DNA from: Arcuatula senhousia
Taxonomy: Eukaryota > Mollusca > Bivalvia > Mytilida > Mytilidae
NCBI GenBank assembly: GCA_963971305.1
Contig: OZ020303.1
Span: forward strand, 58,528,867-58,592,866
Direction: 5' to 3'
Length of the DNA: 64,000 nt
A model generated the notes under the pieces. It was not told where the DNA came from, did no database searches, and saw nothing but the letters and a program-made list of their open reading frames with translations. Shown in pieces: positions 12,196-25,243 of this stretch. Each line of letters opens with the position of its first letter. Positions within the stretch are counted from its first letter, which is position 1. The position numbers and the translations under genes are program-made.

Positions 12196-15100
12196 TAAAG
12201 AACGCCAAGTCAAAGCATGTCCACTAAAACACGCATTTATTAGTCAAGATTAGTGGTTGATCAATGAATGGTTATTTCAGTTTTTCTGCCAAGTTATAAC
12301 TAGGTAAAGTTGCTTTGAGCCTCATGAATTTATTTAATGTTCGTTTCAATCCCCTTTTAACAGCCTCCCCCTGGAATCCATGCTCTTGAAAAAATCAGAG
12401 GAGATCAGACACAGTAACGGAGTGATCATCATGCACCAATCGTAACAGTTTTAGAGGTGTAAGATTCAAGATTGCTTAAATAAAACAACAAAATTGCTAG
12501 CTCAATAGCTGAATTAGAAATCATATCATATGGCACTTAATTGTCACAAGTGCCACATGTACTCCTGTACTGTAGTGTAGGATGGCAACAAGTCATAAAA
12601 TAGCATGCCATCTTACCTCAAATGTTGTTGGAGTAATGGCACATGCACAGGCACTTGTTGCATGGAAAAAATTATATCACATACTAGTACTCTATAAATA
12701 TGTGATATATTAGAGTATGTATGATTTTTTTCTTCTACTTCTATTTCTATGCTGTTAATCTGCAGCGCAAATGCATTAAGTAGATTTACTGTTTTCATGA
12801 AACAAGTGCTTGTGGGCACATACTATAGTGTGTGACTTAAAAAAATTATTAGTATTAAACAAACTTGTCTAGCTGAAAAAAGAAAAAAAAACCAAGATAG
12901 TTACTTGATTTTCATGAAATCTGTCTCACCTCTAACAGGCAACTTTTCTTTCAGTCAGTTGTTTTACATCACATCTATAATCAAAATCGAACAAAATATT
13001 TGATGAACATTATTTATGCAAACATGTCTCAATTGGGGATGACAGCATACATTACATTACAGTGGTTTCCTTTGAAGGCGGTAGAAGGCTAAATAGCCTT
13101 CTGCTTTAACTCTGTGACCTGCTACTTTTGCCAAAAATAAAGGAAATGTTATTAAAATCAACCTTTTACTTCACAATTTTAGCTTTCTACTTCAAAATAT
13201 AAGGAAAACCCTGACATTATATTATGAAATACAAAAATGAAACATGCAACATGAACAATAACAGAAAATATAGAATAATACAGAGTATCCTCCCTCCTCA
13301 GTTGTAATGACTGTAAACTAAAATAATTAGCTATGATTGATTAATGCAACAAAAATATGAATTAAGATCCTGGGAAAGTCAGGCATTGAAATATCTGACC
13401 ATGGGACAGGCAGAAATTTTCATCGTAATTGTTAAGTCTGTGAGTGTTGCTAAATTGTTTTGAAATTCAACTGGAGAATTAAATTGAATATTTACAAAGT
13501 CAATAAATATGTCTTCTAAAATTGATGATAAATTTTTTTTTTCAAGTTTATTACTGATTGTTAAACCAGTTCAATTTTTCCTGAAGCAAATATTGATCAA
13601 AAGCATGGACAATAGCTCAGAAAGTTTTATGTAAATTTTAATATTTTCCTCTTCATTTACAAGGTTTATTTATGATTTTTATGACATTAAAATTGACATG
13701 GTTCATGAGTTTAAGTGGTCATTACCATCAGCTTGTTAACTTTATTTATTAGAAATTTATAGGTCAAAATTTAATATTTGTATAGTAAAATTTATGTAAT
13801 AAAAATTTGAATTGTAAATGATGAGGTTATTGACTTAAGTATTTGACTAATAAATACATTTGTAGTTGTTTATCTAATTTTTGAAATAATGTTCGATTCA
13901 TTCAGGCCATTACCTCATAATATAAGTGAAAATTCCCATGAATTAAAATGAATTTAAATCTTTCTTTTTAAAAGATATCTAAAATCTAAATATAGTTATT
14001 TTGTCATAAAATTCTCCTTTCAAAATTTTCTTTCATATCTTCCTTTGAATCTACCAAACATGTTGAAACTAGAGTTTGAACCATAAACATGATAAACACA
14101 CCAGTAAGAAGTTGTCATTTATAGTTTTTATCTTGATAAATTTTCTAAATGGCTATCAAAATATAACCATAAGACTACATTAACTTAAAAAGAGCCAAAT
14201 TTGGAAAAATAACATGGAAGCTGCCGTTATCTGATTAGAGCGCTATAGTAGGAAAACAAAAGTGACAACATATCAAAACATTGATGATGTCACTGATGAG
14301 CTACTGACAACTCAATGGTGTCTTTTCGTCCCTGAGGCTTTATCCGTACATCAAATATTGGATTAAATTTTACCTCTTAAACACTAGATATACACACTAT
14401 ACCAATAAAACAGGTTAGATAACTCTACCTGTACAAATCGGACAAAAAATACCTTCAGGCAGATCATTTCTGAAGAGTGTATAGGAATTAAAACCACAAT
14501 ACAAATTTATGAGTGGAAAATGATAGTGAAAATCTGGTGAAGTAAATCATTTCTTTCTCTCAGTGACATAAGTAAATAAATGATTATCGGGACTATATAA
14601 TACCCCAACTATAGGTAAGCCTCTAATCTTTAATTATAGTAATGTGTATAACAGTTAGGTGATACTGTAATTTATTACGGTCATTTTACATAAGGTTTAG
14701 TCTGACTATTATATGTATTCGGTGAATTTTATCCACGATGTGATATAATTGTTGTTGACACTTATTATTGATTGTGGACTACTGTGAGAAAACCTATTGT
14801 GTGATATTTTTTCTTAAGAATCTGACGGTTTGTTTGTTTATGTTATATGTTTACATTGATCATCATCTTAGTTAAATATGAAATTATATTTATATGGATA
14901 AAATGCAAAGGTTTAATGAAGATTTTTTATGTCATTTTCATAGTAAGTATTTTTGTCACTTTCTATTGTAAATGCTGCAATATATCCGTTTTAAAGCATT
15001 TTTCATTTTTAATATTGTTTATTTCTTGGGTTCTTTTTACTTTTGATTTTAAAGTTGTTTTATTATAAAGATAAGTGAATAAATGAATGCAAATTGCTGC

Positions 15101-18100
15101 AGAAATGTTTTTGGTAGTTACAAATTTTGAAACAACAGTTGCATGGTACTGAAACATCAATTATATTGAAGACCAATCTAGTTAATTAGATCGTGACATT
15201 TTATCCATCTAATGGACTACAAATACATGTAGTTTGGACGTTGGACATATTGTTGTTGAGGTGATCTATACTTGCATCATCTGTATATTAATTTATAAAC
15301 CAGCATTGAAGAAAAACATAACATTTTTCCCTATTTTTAGACTCATAAATAGTCTAGCTCTCTTTGCATATGCTTTTATCCCAATACCCTTTGTTGACAT
15401 AATATGATTTATTTTAGTTATATATACGTCACCCAACATGCTAAGAATTCTCTAATGTATGAAAAACTAATGGCTCAACAGTTATTCTAATGTTTTAGCA
15501 TACAACTATTTTATTATGTCGCCTGCAACATTTTGCAAAGCAACGTATAGGGGTTATTTTGACACAATCAATTGTCTTGTGTTGTCGCCTTGCGTCACAA
15601 AAATTTTTCATTGCATTTTTCTGGGCAACTATATGTCACAGCCTCTTGATATTTTGCATGTATCTTCCCTCTATTATAGTGCTTTATGGTGTTAAGAGAT
15701 TTTATGCCCATGATTCATCTACTTCCTGTTTACCCAATATTTTAAGACGCAGGCGACATACGTCTTCCATGGAAGACCCCCATTCTAGTTTATGAATTCC
15801 TGTCTTTTGTTTCATGTTATTGCATACACATGTAACGTAAAAGAATTTCGAAAAAAAAAGTTCCAAAGTTTGTATGCAACAAGACGTCACTGTTAACCTG
15901 ACCTACATCATAAGCATTCTAATTTACATGCATATTTTTACCATATTTAGTGCATTTACATTTATCATATTAATACATGCATATTAATTACATAGCTCTT
16001 TAACAAATTTGTTTGTTTTTCACCATTTTAATTTTTTGATCCGTGACTCATTCCGGAACAATGAAAAGGCTTGTTTTACAAGCTATTCTTGACTTGTATG
16101 AAAAATTTACTACCTATATATTTGTATAGTACCGGTAACACAATATAACCAAGATTCAACATTTTATATGCATTGTGGGGTTTTGAGATTGTAACGACAA
16201 TAGAATTATGGTTGATTGTGTTCACTGATTTTTATCAACCCATACGTCAATTAGTACGTAGTTGTATCCGACCATAAATTCCATTTACCATGTCTTTTTA
16301 TGACCGCAATATTCATCTTAATCTTTTGTTTTACCTTCGATAGAAGACGAGATTCCAAATCTTGATATGGAAAGGTAGAGTAGAGACGTCTCTTAGGTAT
16401 TACTCATTTCTGCTTTTACTCAATGCAGTGGAAAATGTTCTTATTTTTATCAACAGACTTGGAAAATTGTGCTCTTTGCTTATTGTTGTTTTTGTATCAG
16501 AATGTCAAATTTTATAAAGATCTTCATTTAGAAATGGATTTTTACTTGATGTCATTTGGGCTTTAAATTATAGAGAACCTGGATAGCAAAATATTCAACG
16601 ACAAATGAAAATGAATAGAGCAAAATGAGTCAGAAACTTCATATAGGACCTAATTAGCTTGTTAAACTATGGCATGTAAATTGAATATGAGTATTTCAAT
16701 AGCCCTTTTTATAAAGTCACCCAGAATTCCGATTTCGATTCATTTATTTTCATTTTTGCAAGAGTAGTTTCCCTTTTTAGGTCGGCCAAATGATGTGAAC
16801 AACGTTGAGCTAAGGAAAACATCAATTTATCCTTATCCATTTTTGGCGTTATTTCAACTCCCCGATTCAAATAAGCTGGTAAAAAGTGAAGTCTTAGATG
16901 TTAACGTAAGTTTTAGTGGTTAAAAACTTTGGGGTCACATTAGAAATGTTTTAACAAGTTGACAATTTTGGTTGACTTCAACAGATGTTCAATGGGGAGG
17001 CCGACCCGGAAGTCGTAAACCTGTAGTAAAAACATAAAAGATTTCTCGGGACCACAAGTCCGGAAAATAGTTTCTAAAAAGGACTATAGCAATTCATGCA
17101 TCAACAAAAAAAGGTATACAGAACAGCAATGATATAAAAGATCCAGCATTTTGTATCAACAGACATCATTTCATTTGTTGTTTTGCTGATGTTATGATTT
17201 AGTGCTTTTAGCATGTTATTTTAATGATTTTCAGACTATTTTGTAAATTTTTTTGTAGGCAAACTTTTAATGCATGCATATGCCTTCATTCCTTTCATCT
17301 TAAAAATTATGTCATTTATTTTTCTTCCTGAAATGTTAATTCCAATTTGATTAAAATCAATAGAATTCAATTAAAAGTCAAAAATTTCATTTGTTGGTAT
17401 GCTGTGTATATGCCTAAGAGCAAAGTGAAAATGGTTGTAGGTTATAGATGTAGATGAAATGATATAACCTTGATCAATGTCAATCAATTGAAAAATGATG
17501 GTTCACAGTTATGAAATATGTTGTGAAAATGAAATTGGATTATCAGCAGGGGTATATCCGCCAGTGTTTTTGTTTGTTTTTAGAAATGTTGTTTTCGTTT
17601 TTTTTTTATTTGCCGGATGTAAATGAGTTTTCACACATTTGGAAAGTCTCTCTTACGGTTCCATTAATGTGTATTGAATTTTGAAAGAGAGAGAGGTGGG
17701 TCCTTTTTCCTACAGCTAAAAGACATTGCTTGCTTAAATTTAATTGAGGCCATAATAAAATTATTCCTAGATTCTCATCCAACTTTCTTGAAATGCTGGG
17801 TGGGCAGATGAATTTTATTTTTTATTTATCCAATTTGATAAAATGTTCTGCCATTTGAACGGAAGTTGACAAAAATAATCTGCCAAAAAATGTGTTCAAA
17901 ATATTTTATTTTCAGGCAGCTGAAAAAATTGGAACGGGAGGGGGGTGAGAATCTAGGGGAATTTGTTATATTGGCCTAACATAGTCCAGAAGTAATTAAA
18001 ATAGAAATGTATAATTAGATTTTCGCAATATTACAGTTCTATTTCTTTTATACAATGACACCAAACAACATGGAATTATGTATCAGAATTTTCATTCCAA

Positions 18101-20870
18101 GTATTTGTGACACTTAAACCAGACAAACTTATTTAAATTGCTCTTTAAACATATTAAACACAGACTTCATAATTCCATAATTGATCCATCAATAATATTT
18201 TATAACTTCTTCCATAACCTTGAATATTTTTTTCCTTATCAGCAATATTATTTAATAACGCCTAATTATAATGCAAATAGAGATTATGGTATTTAACTAT
18301 ACCTATTTGACTTGATAATTTGTCAATACACGAAGTCACAAAGCTTCATTAGTTGTGTAGATTGGTCTATATTGATTAATTAATACCTGAACACCTTAAT
18401 TAATGGTGTTGATGTTTATGAATTTACATGCATTGGCATGTCATTTTAATGTAAATTTCATCAATTTTGTTTATTCCAAATTTTTGACATGTAGTTATGT
18501 TAGTTTTTGCAAAATTTGTCAATTTGAAGGAAAAGTTGTTTATGATAAGCTGGATAAATTGTTTTTGTTTTTCATTAATTTAAAAGTCATTAATTATCCT
18601 TGTCTGCCTGTGTAGGATATGTTTATAAACAGTTTCATTAGATTTTATATAATTTCACACGTTTTCAAAGTGTTGGGTGAGGAGTGGTTTTTAATATAAA
18701 TTGTATCTAAGGAAAGTAGATAGCCAGCATATTCAGCTGTTGTAAGTAAATTTTTTATTTCTTAAAAAAAAATTATATATTTTTCCCTGCAAAATATTTT
18801 GTTTATTTAAACATTGCTGTAATCAAATGACTTATTAAAATTGTTTATAAATAATTATTTCAATAGTTTTTAAGTTTTGATTAGTTAATTAAAACATAAT
18901 TATGTATCTTAAATATTTTATTGGCGCAATATTGGCATGGCATGGCAGGTATAATCTATAAGGATCATGTGTGCTAGATAAAAAAATAGATTCAGAATCT
19001 AGGCTGACAAATGTATTTAATTTTCCCTGAAAACTAGAAATTAAATGAATTTTGTACATGTTGTATTGTTACAAATCCAATAAGTTATGTAATTTAAAAG
19101 ATCAATTATTCTGAAACCTGAGACAAATTGTGAAAAATTTTAATCAAATATTGTTCTAACATGCTTTTAATCATTTTCAACATGTTGGTAATGGGCTTTC
19201 ATAGTTATAGATTACTATCTATGGTGTGTGAATCACATCGAGACCATGTTTCACTTGTTTTTAGAATGTCTAAAATTTCACCTGATTTTATCTGATATAG
19301 ACACAGACATCAATACAAAAAATCAAGTTTATACAACAAAGCTATTATTTCATTTTATTTAGAATCACAATAACTTTGTTTTTTTATTTAAAATATTGTT
19401 TTTTTACTCGTATAACTGAGCTCATATGACATGTATGAACCCATGCATGCAGGTAAAAAATGCATGTTGTCTGAAATTTACATCATGTTATAAAATCAAT
19501 GCTACTTATGCTGACTTTTTTTCTGCATATTGTTTTCAATTGAATACAATTTGATTTCTTAAAATTTCAAAAGTATACTAGCTAAAAGTATCATTTTTTA
19601 AAATTTGCATGACCTTACATAGCATGTTATAAAATTTTAAAATTGATACTTGCAAGTGACTTTTATATTTGCATTTAACAATCCCTGCATTTTTCCCTTG
19701 TTTAGTTTACTATTACATAATAAGAATCTTTTGACATGAAGTGTTGAAAAATAGTCCTTCGGTGTCAAGTCCTTTTAGAGCGAAGTTAATTTTCCGTAAT
19801 TTTAGAGAGAAATTTAATACTTGCATATAATCTTCAGGTGTATTAAAATTCCAACTGTCAGGTGGATCAGTATTTCATGTGCATGTTTATTAAAATGAAG
19901 TCGATGTGAGTTTCAGGCATTTCTTTATGTTAAAGACTTCAGTATGACTTACAGATAAAACCACAGTAAATATAGAAGTGTATACTACTTATATACCTTT
20001 TGTTAGATACTATTTATATTCAGAGTTTTATTTTCACAATCAATGACAATGTTTGCAAACTTTTTCTTAATATTTTAATGATTAACCTACAACTTTCAAA
20101 ATTATATTCTGTGTAATTATTATTTTCTATCATTTCTATCCTTAGGTACCAGTACTGTTTTTTCGCAAAAATATTAACTATACGTTTTAATTTTAAAAAA
20201 CATTGTTTTAACAAACCAAAATAACTGCTTTATGATATACATGTATGTATGTAAACTTTGTATAAATGTATACAAGGACTTTGTGTCCTGAACCTTTATC
20301 CTAATTAATTCATATCTTTTTCAAATATTGCCTTGTCTTAATCCCACACATTATCATTAAGACAACCCAAGAACCTCAAGAATTTATAACGTTCCTCGTC
20401 AGATGGACATAATAGCTGTAAAATATGGTACAAAAAATATATCATTAATGTCCATGTCACTGTTTAATGTACTGACGCTAGTAGCCCTCCGAGATCACAG
20501 TATAGAAATCATATGTAACCAGTATATAAACAAACTTAACATCTCCGTTTGTCAAAGTCAACATTTTTTGTATTTTTATTGATGTCTAGCTGTCAACAGC
20601 TTGGTCACATCAGGTGACTACATTACTGTTACATACAAAGTAATTTGGGACCATAATAGCAGATAGTACTAATGTGATATATACGAGACCGATAAAAGGA
20701 CCGATAAAAGGGCCGATATACATCCAGGCAGTACAGAGATTTTTGTGGCTGTAATAGCCTTTGTCATGATATTTTATAAAATGGATACATTTAAGCTGGT
20801 CATTTCAAGTGTCATTTGAAATTTATGGTTATTAAATATTGATTAATATATGGAAATCTCTCCATTTCAG
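12196..20870. other. No gene seen
   Basis: Very AT-rich between about 13.1 and 20.5 kb, with only chance reading frames. The element at 15515-15760 is the only clear structure. Part may belong to a receptor 5' intron. Confidence 0.5.
15515..15760 (+). repeat. Short inverted-repeat element, TATGTCGCCTGC ends
   Basis: The left end TATGTCGCCTGC is the inverse of the right end GCAGGCGACATA; the element is 246 bp. The internal phrase CACAGCCTCTTGATATTTTG recurs in variant form at about 34030 and 36650 in receptor introns, which marks a dispersed family. Confidence 0.65.
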
Positions 20871-21315
20871 ATTGAAATTGGAATTTATTACAAGTTGAAC
20901 CCAGACAGTGACCTTTGGCCTTTATTTACACCAGAAGACCTTTACATTCAAACTATTTATTAGTGGACCATTGGATAACAGTATAAAAACACGGACAATT
21001 CAAGAGCTTAAAACTTGTATTTGGATGTAAATTTTTTGACAAGTGGAAACAGAGGTTCAAAAAGTGTGGTAGAATTTAGATTTTTGCGACTTATGACATT
21101 TTTCAACAAGTGGAAATAATTGTACCTAGAGTGATTCTATAACGGTGATTGAGACAGTTTTTGTGTCAAAACTACCCAAGATCTCATTCTCTTACGGTAA
21201 GCCTCTTTTGTATTGTATTGATCCCCCACTATTTTGTTTCCATTCATTAATGATCGTATTGACCAGGCCAGACAGCGACCATGGGTCAAATTTCACCTGG
21301 ATTTTCACCTGCCAG
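20871..21315 (+). other. Possible non-coding 5' exon of the receptor gene
   Basis: A good acceptor (tctctccatttcag ending at 20870) and a good donor (ccag followed by gtgaga at 21316) bound 445 bp without a long reading frame. A 5' UTR exon upstream of 25140 is required by the acceptor there. A second possible donor (gtaagc) lies at 21195. The pairing is inference; only transcripts would settle it. Confidence 0.25.
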
Positions 21316-24234
21316 GTGAGAGACTTTTAACATGAAAGATAAAGCAGATTTTTCATTTTCCTTCCTTTAGGTTGTTGTAAATGAGGATATTAAACCAAAA
21401 CAGTCATAAAATACCCAGGTTTATTAGGGATTTGGATTCATAAATGATGCATAAATATTATTCAACTTGTTGTTAAGAGGTTCAACAGGAATATTTGTAA
21501 GGATTAAGATTTATTTTGCTTTGTTTATGTTAGGGTGTTTAAATTGAACATGATCTGAGTGTTAGAATTAAGTGTGCGTCTTTTAAATCAAACTGAAAAC
21601 AAGGACTATTTGTATTTGTGCATATTAAATTAAAATGGAGACTTTGTAAACGTAAACTTTTGGTAAGTTTTTGTGTTTGGTAAAGAAAATTTATACAGTA
21701 CACATATTCTTTATTATAGTTTAACCCTCGTGTTTAAAGAAGATTTAGACAAATAATATAGTATATGAGATTCATAAGTATAGATTTATGATATACATAT
21801 ACCTTATTAATTATTTCTCATTGTCAGTCAATTTTGAAATGCTTGCGTAATTAGTGCACATGCAGAAAAAATCAAGATTAAACTACTAAATTTTTGTACA
21901 ACCAAAGCAGAATGCCAAAATTGAAACTGAGACCACTTTAACATTGTCTGGTACATGTAGTTAGTTAGCTAGGGTTTCATTTGACAATTAGAAAAATACA
22001 ACAGGTTCATTAAATACACAGTAGATGGGATTTTCATGAAAGTTGACAATTTTTTAAGCGTCTCATACAAAGTCACTGTCATTTATATGTCATTATAGTC
22101 ACTTTGACATTTAAAATTTATATGTATACAGTACTTCTACATGTATGCCAACCTTAATCTGTCTGCATAATATTAAAATGCTACCTACATGTATCATTTT
22201 AAAACCCCTGTTGACATTTACATGTAGGTAAACAACTAAAACATGATAAAATGTATGGGAACAAGTGGGCCCTTGGCTAATACACATTCCTAAAGCCACT
22301 TAATGGCTCATAGCACAGGAGAAATTATAGTCCACAAACGTCAGTAACAGTCAATAATTAAATTAGACCCAAACAAAGTAAAAGTGTGATCGCTTAAAAT
22401 GTTTGACCTTAGTTACACCTTAAACAAACATCCTTTGAGATAAAGTCATAAGCCCATATCTGAAGTGACAAGAGCTTTTATTTCTTTCTCTGTAATATCA
22501 ATGAATATTTTTCATATCATTCTGATGTTGCTGGCGACCTTTCAACCTCTGGGTAGGTTTATCTATCAATGGAAAATTTGAGACCATCTGTTACTTTGTT
22601 AGCATAAGTCTAAAATAGGGTAACTTTCAATTAATATCAAAATATTTTTTTAAAGTACAAATAAAATGGGTTTTTTTTCCAATAGTTATTTATTTTAAGT
22701 TATATTCTTTTGACATCTGATAAAAAGTTGCTTAAATTTACAGGACCAAACGATCATAAGCTGTTGGTCCTATGCTAATCTCCATGACTGCTATTGTTTG
22801 CCTAAGACATCCATGAACCAATTTTCAGACTATCTAAAATATATGTGCTTAATAATAAACCTGAAAAAGGCTTCTTGAAACCTTTAGTTAGGTTCTATAT
22901 ATAAGTTTATAAAACTTGAAAGGTGGTCTTATTATGCAAGTTTAAACTTTTAATGTGGTCTTTTTGTTTTGACAAATTGGCTGACATTAAGATCAAAAGA
23001 AACAAAAACAATTGTTATTCCTACTGACACAGATTTTCCACAGTGAAAGTCTACTAGAAATTTCCTATGTAAGATACTGGTACATGTATACATGGATATA
23101 CATACAAGTTTACAAATATATGCCCATGCATCTTACTCATAAAATGAATCAGATATTGATTTGATTGCATGTGCATCTTGCATTTTCCTTGCTGCATGCC
23201 TTTACAGGTAGCAGCTGTATTTACCTGATTTATCACCTGTCTCAGGTAAACATTAAAGTCAATACACTAACGACTTAGATCAAATGATGTTATTAATTAG
23301 ACTTCCTTTAAGCCATTGATTTCCTATATCCATCTTTGGCTTTCTCTCTATCTCTCAAATATCTTGTTCTTACATGTTTACCTGTCTAAAGCATTAAGGT
23401 AAAATCTGAGATCAAAGAAAAATGTTTTATTGATCGCAGGTGAAAAAGGTTAAGTTTTGGACTGAAATAGCAAAAAACTAGGTTAAGTTTATTTGGGCAA
23501 TTTACAGAGTAAACTTTGGTTTGTGTATTTAGAAAATGAAAATACTTATGTTTTGTCCTACTACATGTAAAATCATTGTAAAGTTATTAAGAAATATGTA
23601 GAACAAAAATCGAAACTATGTAATTTAAAAAGGGCTGGAGGTGAATCTTTTTTTCACTGCATTCGAACAAAATGTACATTTTAACTTATTTGTAAGTTTG
23701 AAGCATTCCAAATTCAGTATTGAAGTATAATGCTATAATTATTTCTCCCAGAATGTAAAATTACAAAGAATTCAGGCTTTAATTTACTGCAGTAACATAC
23801 ATAATAAAAAAAAAAACACTAAAACAATGTCAACATTAATATCAAAACAGATCTATATGAAACAATTTATATGATGTAAATATGACAAAGACATAAGATA
23901 TTATGAAAACACTTTAAAAGTCTTTTGGCAATTTTTCAGACACTTTCCATTATAAAAAAACTGTTTCTGCCAAAAATGTTGTTATATATGTTTGTTGACT
24001 TTATTTATATGTATGCTGAACTTTTTTTTGTTCTGAAAAGGGAAATACCAGAATTTTCATGTCTTGTAAAACGGTCAACACTAGTTTTGTCCTTTTCATG
24101 TAGGCATTGTGAACATGGTTTTTAATGATTTTTTTTTCATGTTTGTTACCCTTATGTCTCTGTACACATAATGGTACTATATATACTGATCACACTATAG
24201 ACATCAGACAAAAATGGGGCTAGAAAATGATGTT

Positions 24235-24316
24235 GAATTTCCTTGGGTATCAAAACTGGTGGACCCATGAAAACCACAGAAATTGGTATCCCACGAATAC
24301 TGATGAAACCACAGTA
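24235..24316 (-). repeat. Family A fragment
   Basis: GGGTATCAAAACTGGTGGAC, ATGAAAACCACAGAAATTGG, TATCCCACGAATACTGATGA and AACCACAGTA match one arm of family A. Confidence 0.6.
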
Positions 24317-24354
24317 ATCATTTTTTAAATGTGTTTATTAGTAAATATACCAAA

Positions 24355-24503
24355 GGCGGATCTAGGACCTGCCTACCGGGCGTGTGCCGCCACCCCTGTT
24401 TGACAAAAAAATTTGGTTAGAAACTGTATGAAACAAGAGGTCCCAGTCGGTTTTTTTATAATTGTGCCCCTACCCCCCCTCCTAGAAAATTTCCGGATCC
24501 GCC
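24355..24503. repeat. 149-bp MITE, GGCGGATC ends
   Basis: GGCGGATCTAGGA at the left and TTCCGGATCCGCC at the right are inverted; the inside has G-rich and C-rich arms (CCCCTACCCCCCCTCCTAG). It lies upstream of the receptor start. Confidence 0.6.
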
Positions 24504-25139
24504 ACAGTACATGTATGTTTTATCATATATAAAATTTGAAATATTGCATTCATAAGTAGTCATTTGCTAGAAAAAGTGTGAATGTAAAAACTCATGATGA
24601 CTAGCATAAATGAAGTTCCATGTCTTATGTCATGTACATGTTAATACGCCTTCTTCAATTTACAAGTTACACATAAGATATATAGTAGCTAAGGCTAAGG
24701 GTTCATTCTGTGTCAACAAAGTAAGGAAGGGTAAGCCATACATTTTTCTAATATATACATGTATATTATAGAATGGTATTGCATTTCAAATTAATAGCAT
24801 AGTTATATTTCTAGATATGTAGATTGTAAAAAGAATAAAGATTATCGAATAATAACTTCTTGGATGGACTTAGCTTACAATGTCTAATTGCTTGGGAAAT
24901 TGAAAAATTGAATCTATTTGTTCATACATGTAAAAATAAATTTCAAGATTTTATTCATGAATTATATTTCTATAACAATCTCAATGTCTTTTCCATAAAT
25001 GGATTTGTCAGTAACTGCATAAAACAGTTTATCTTTTGTTTTAAGTACCTGCAGTAAATTGCAACAGAAAAGTGTCATATGCATTTAACCGTTGTAGGGA
25101 AGACTTGTGTATCATAATTGATGTTCTTTCTTTTTTCAG

Positions 25140-25243
25140 ATCAAAAGTGAAATGAGAATAGTAAGAAATGGCATGGATAGTGACATTTTCCATCGTTCTA
25201 GTTGGAGCTTCTTATTCTAATGGATTTACTCATAATTTTGGAG
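25140..25243 (+). CDS. Receptor exon: end of 5' UTR, start codon and signal peptide
   Basis: The acceptor is ttttttcag ending at 25139 and the donor is gtaggt at 25244. The ATG at 25168 opens MAWIVTFSIVLVGASYSNG, a short N-region followed by a hydrophobic core, which reads as a secretory signal peptide. The exon ends in phase 1. Another ATG at 25152 lies 16 nt upstream in a different frame, runs 23 codons and overlaps the true start, so it could act as an overlapping upstream ORF. The acceptor shows that at least one 5' UTR exon lies further upstream. Confidence 0.8.

Larger units (their letters stand above)
21316..25139. other. Probable first intron or upstream DNA of the receptor
   Basis: No coding signal. 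Two MITE-type sequences (24235-24316 and 24355-24503) lie near the 3' end. Confidence 0.45.

Noticed and set aside
20670..20725. Three copies of CCGATAAAAGG
   Set aside because: Too short and local to call a feature.
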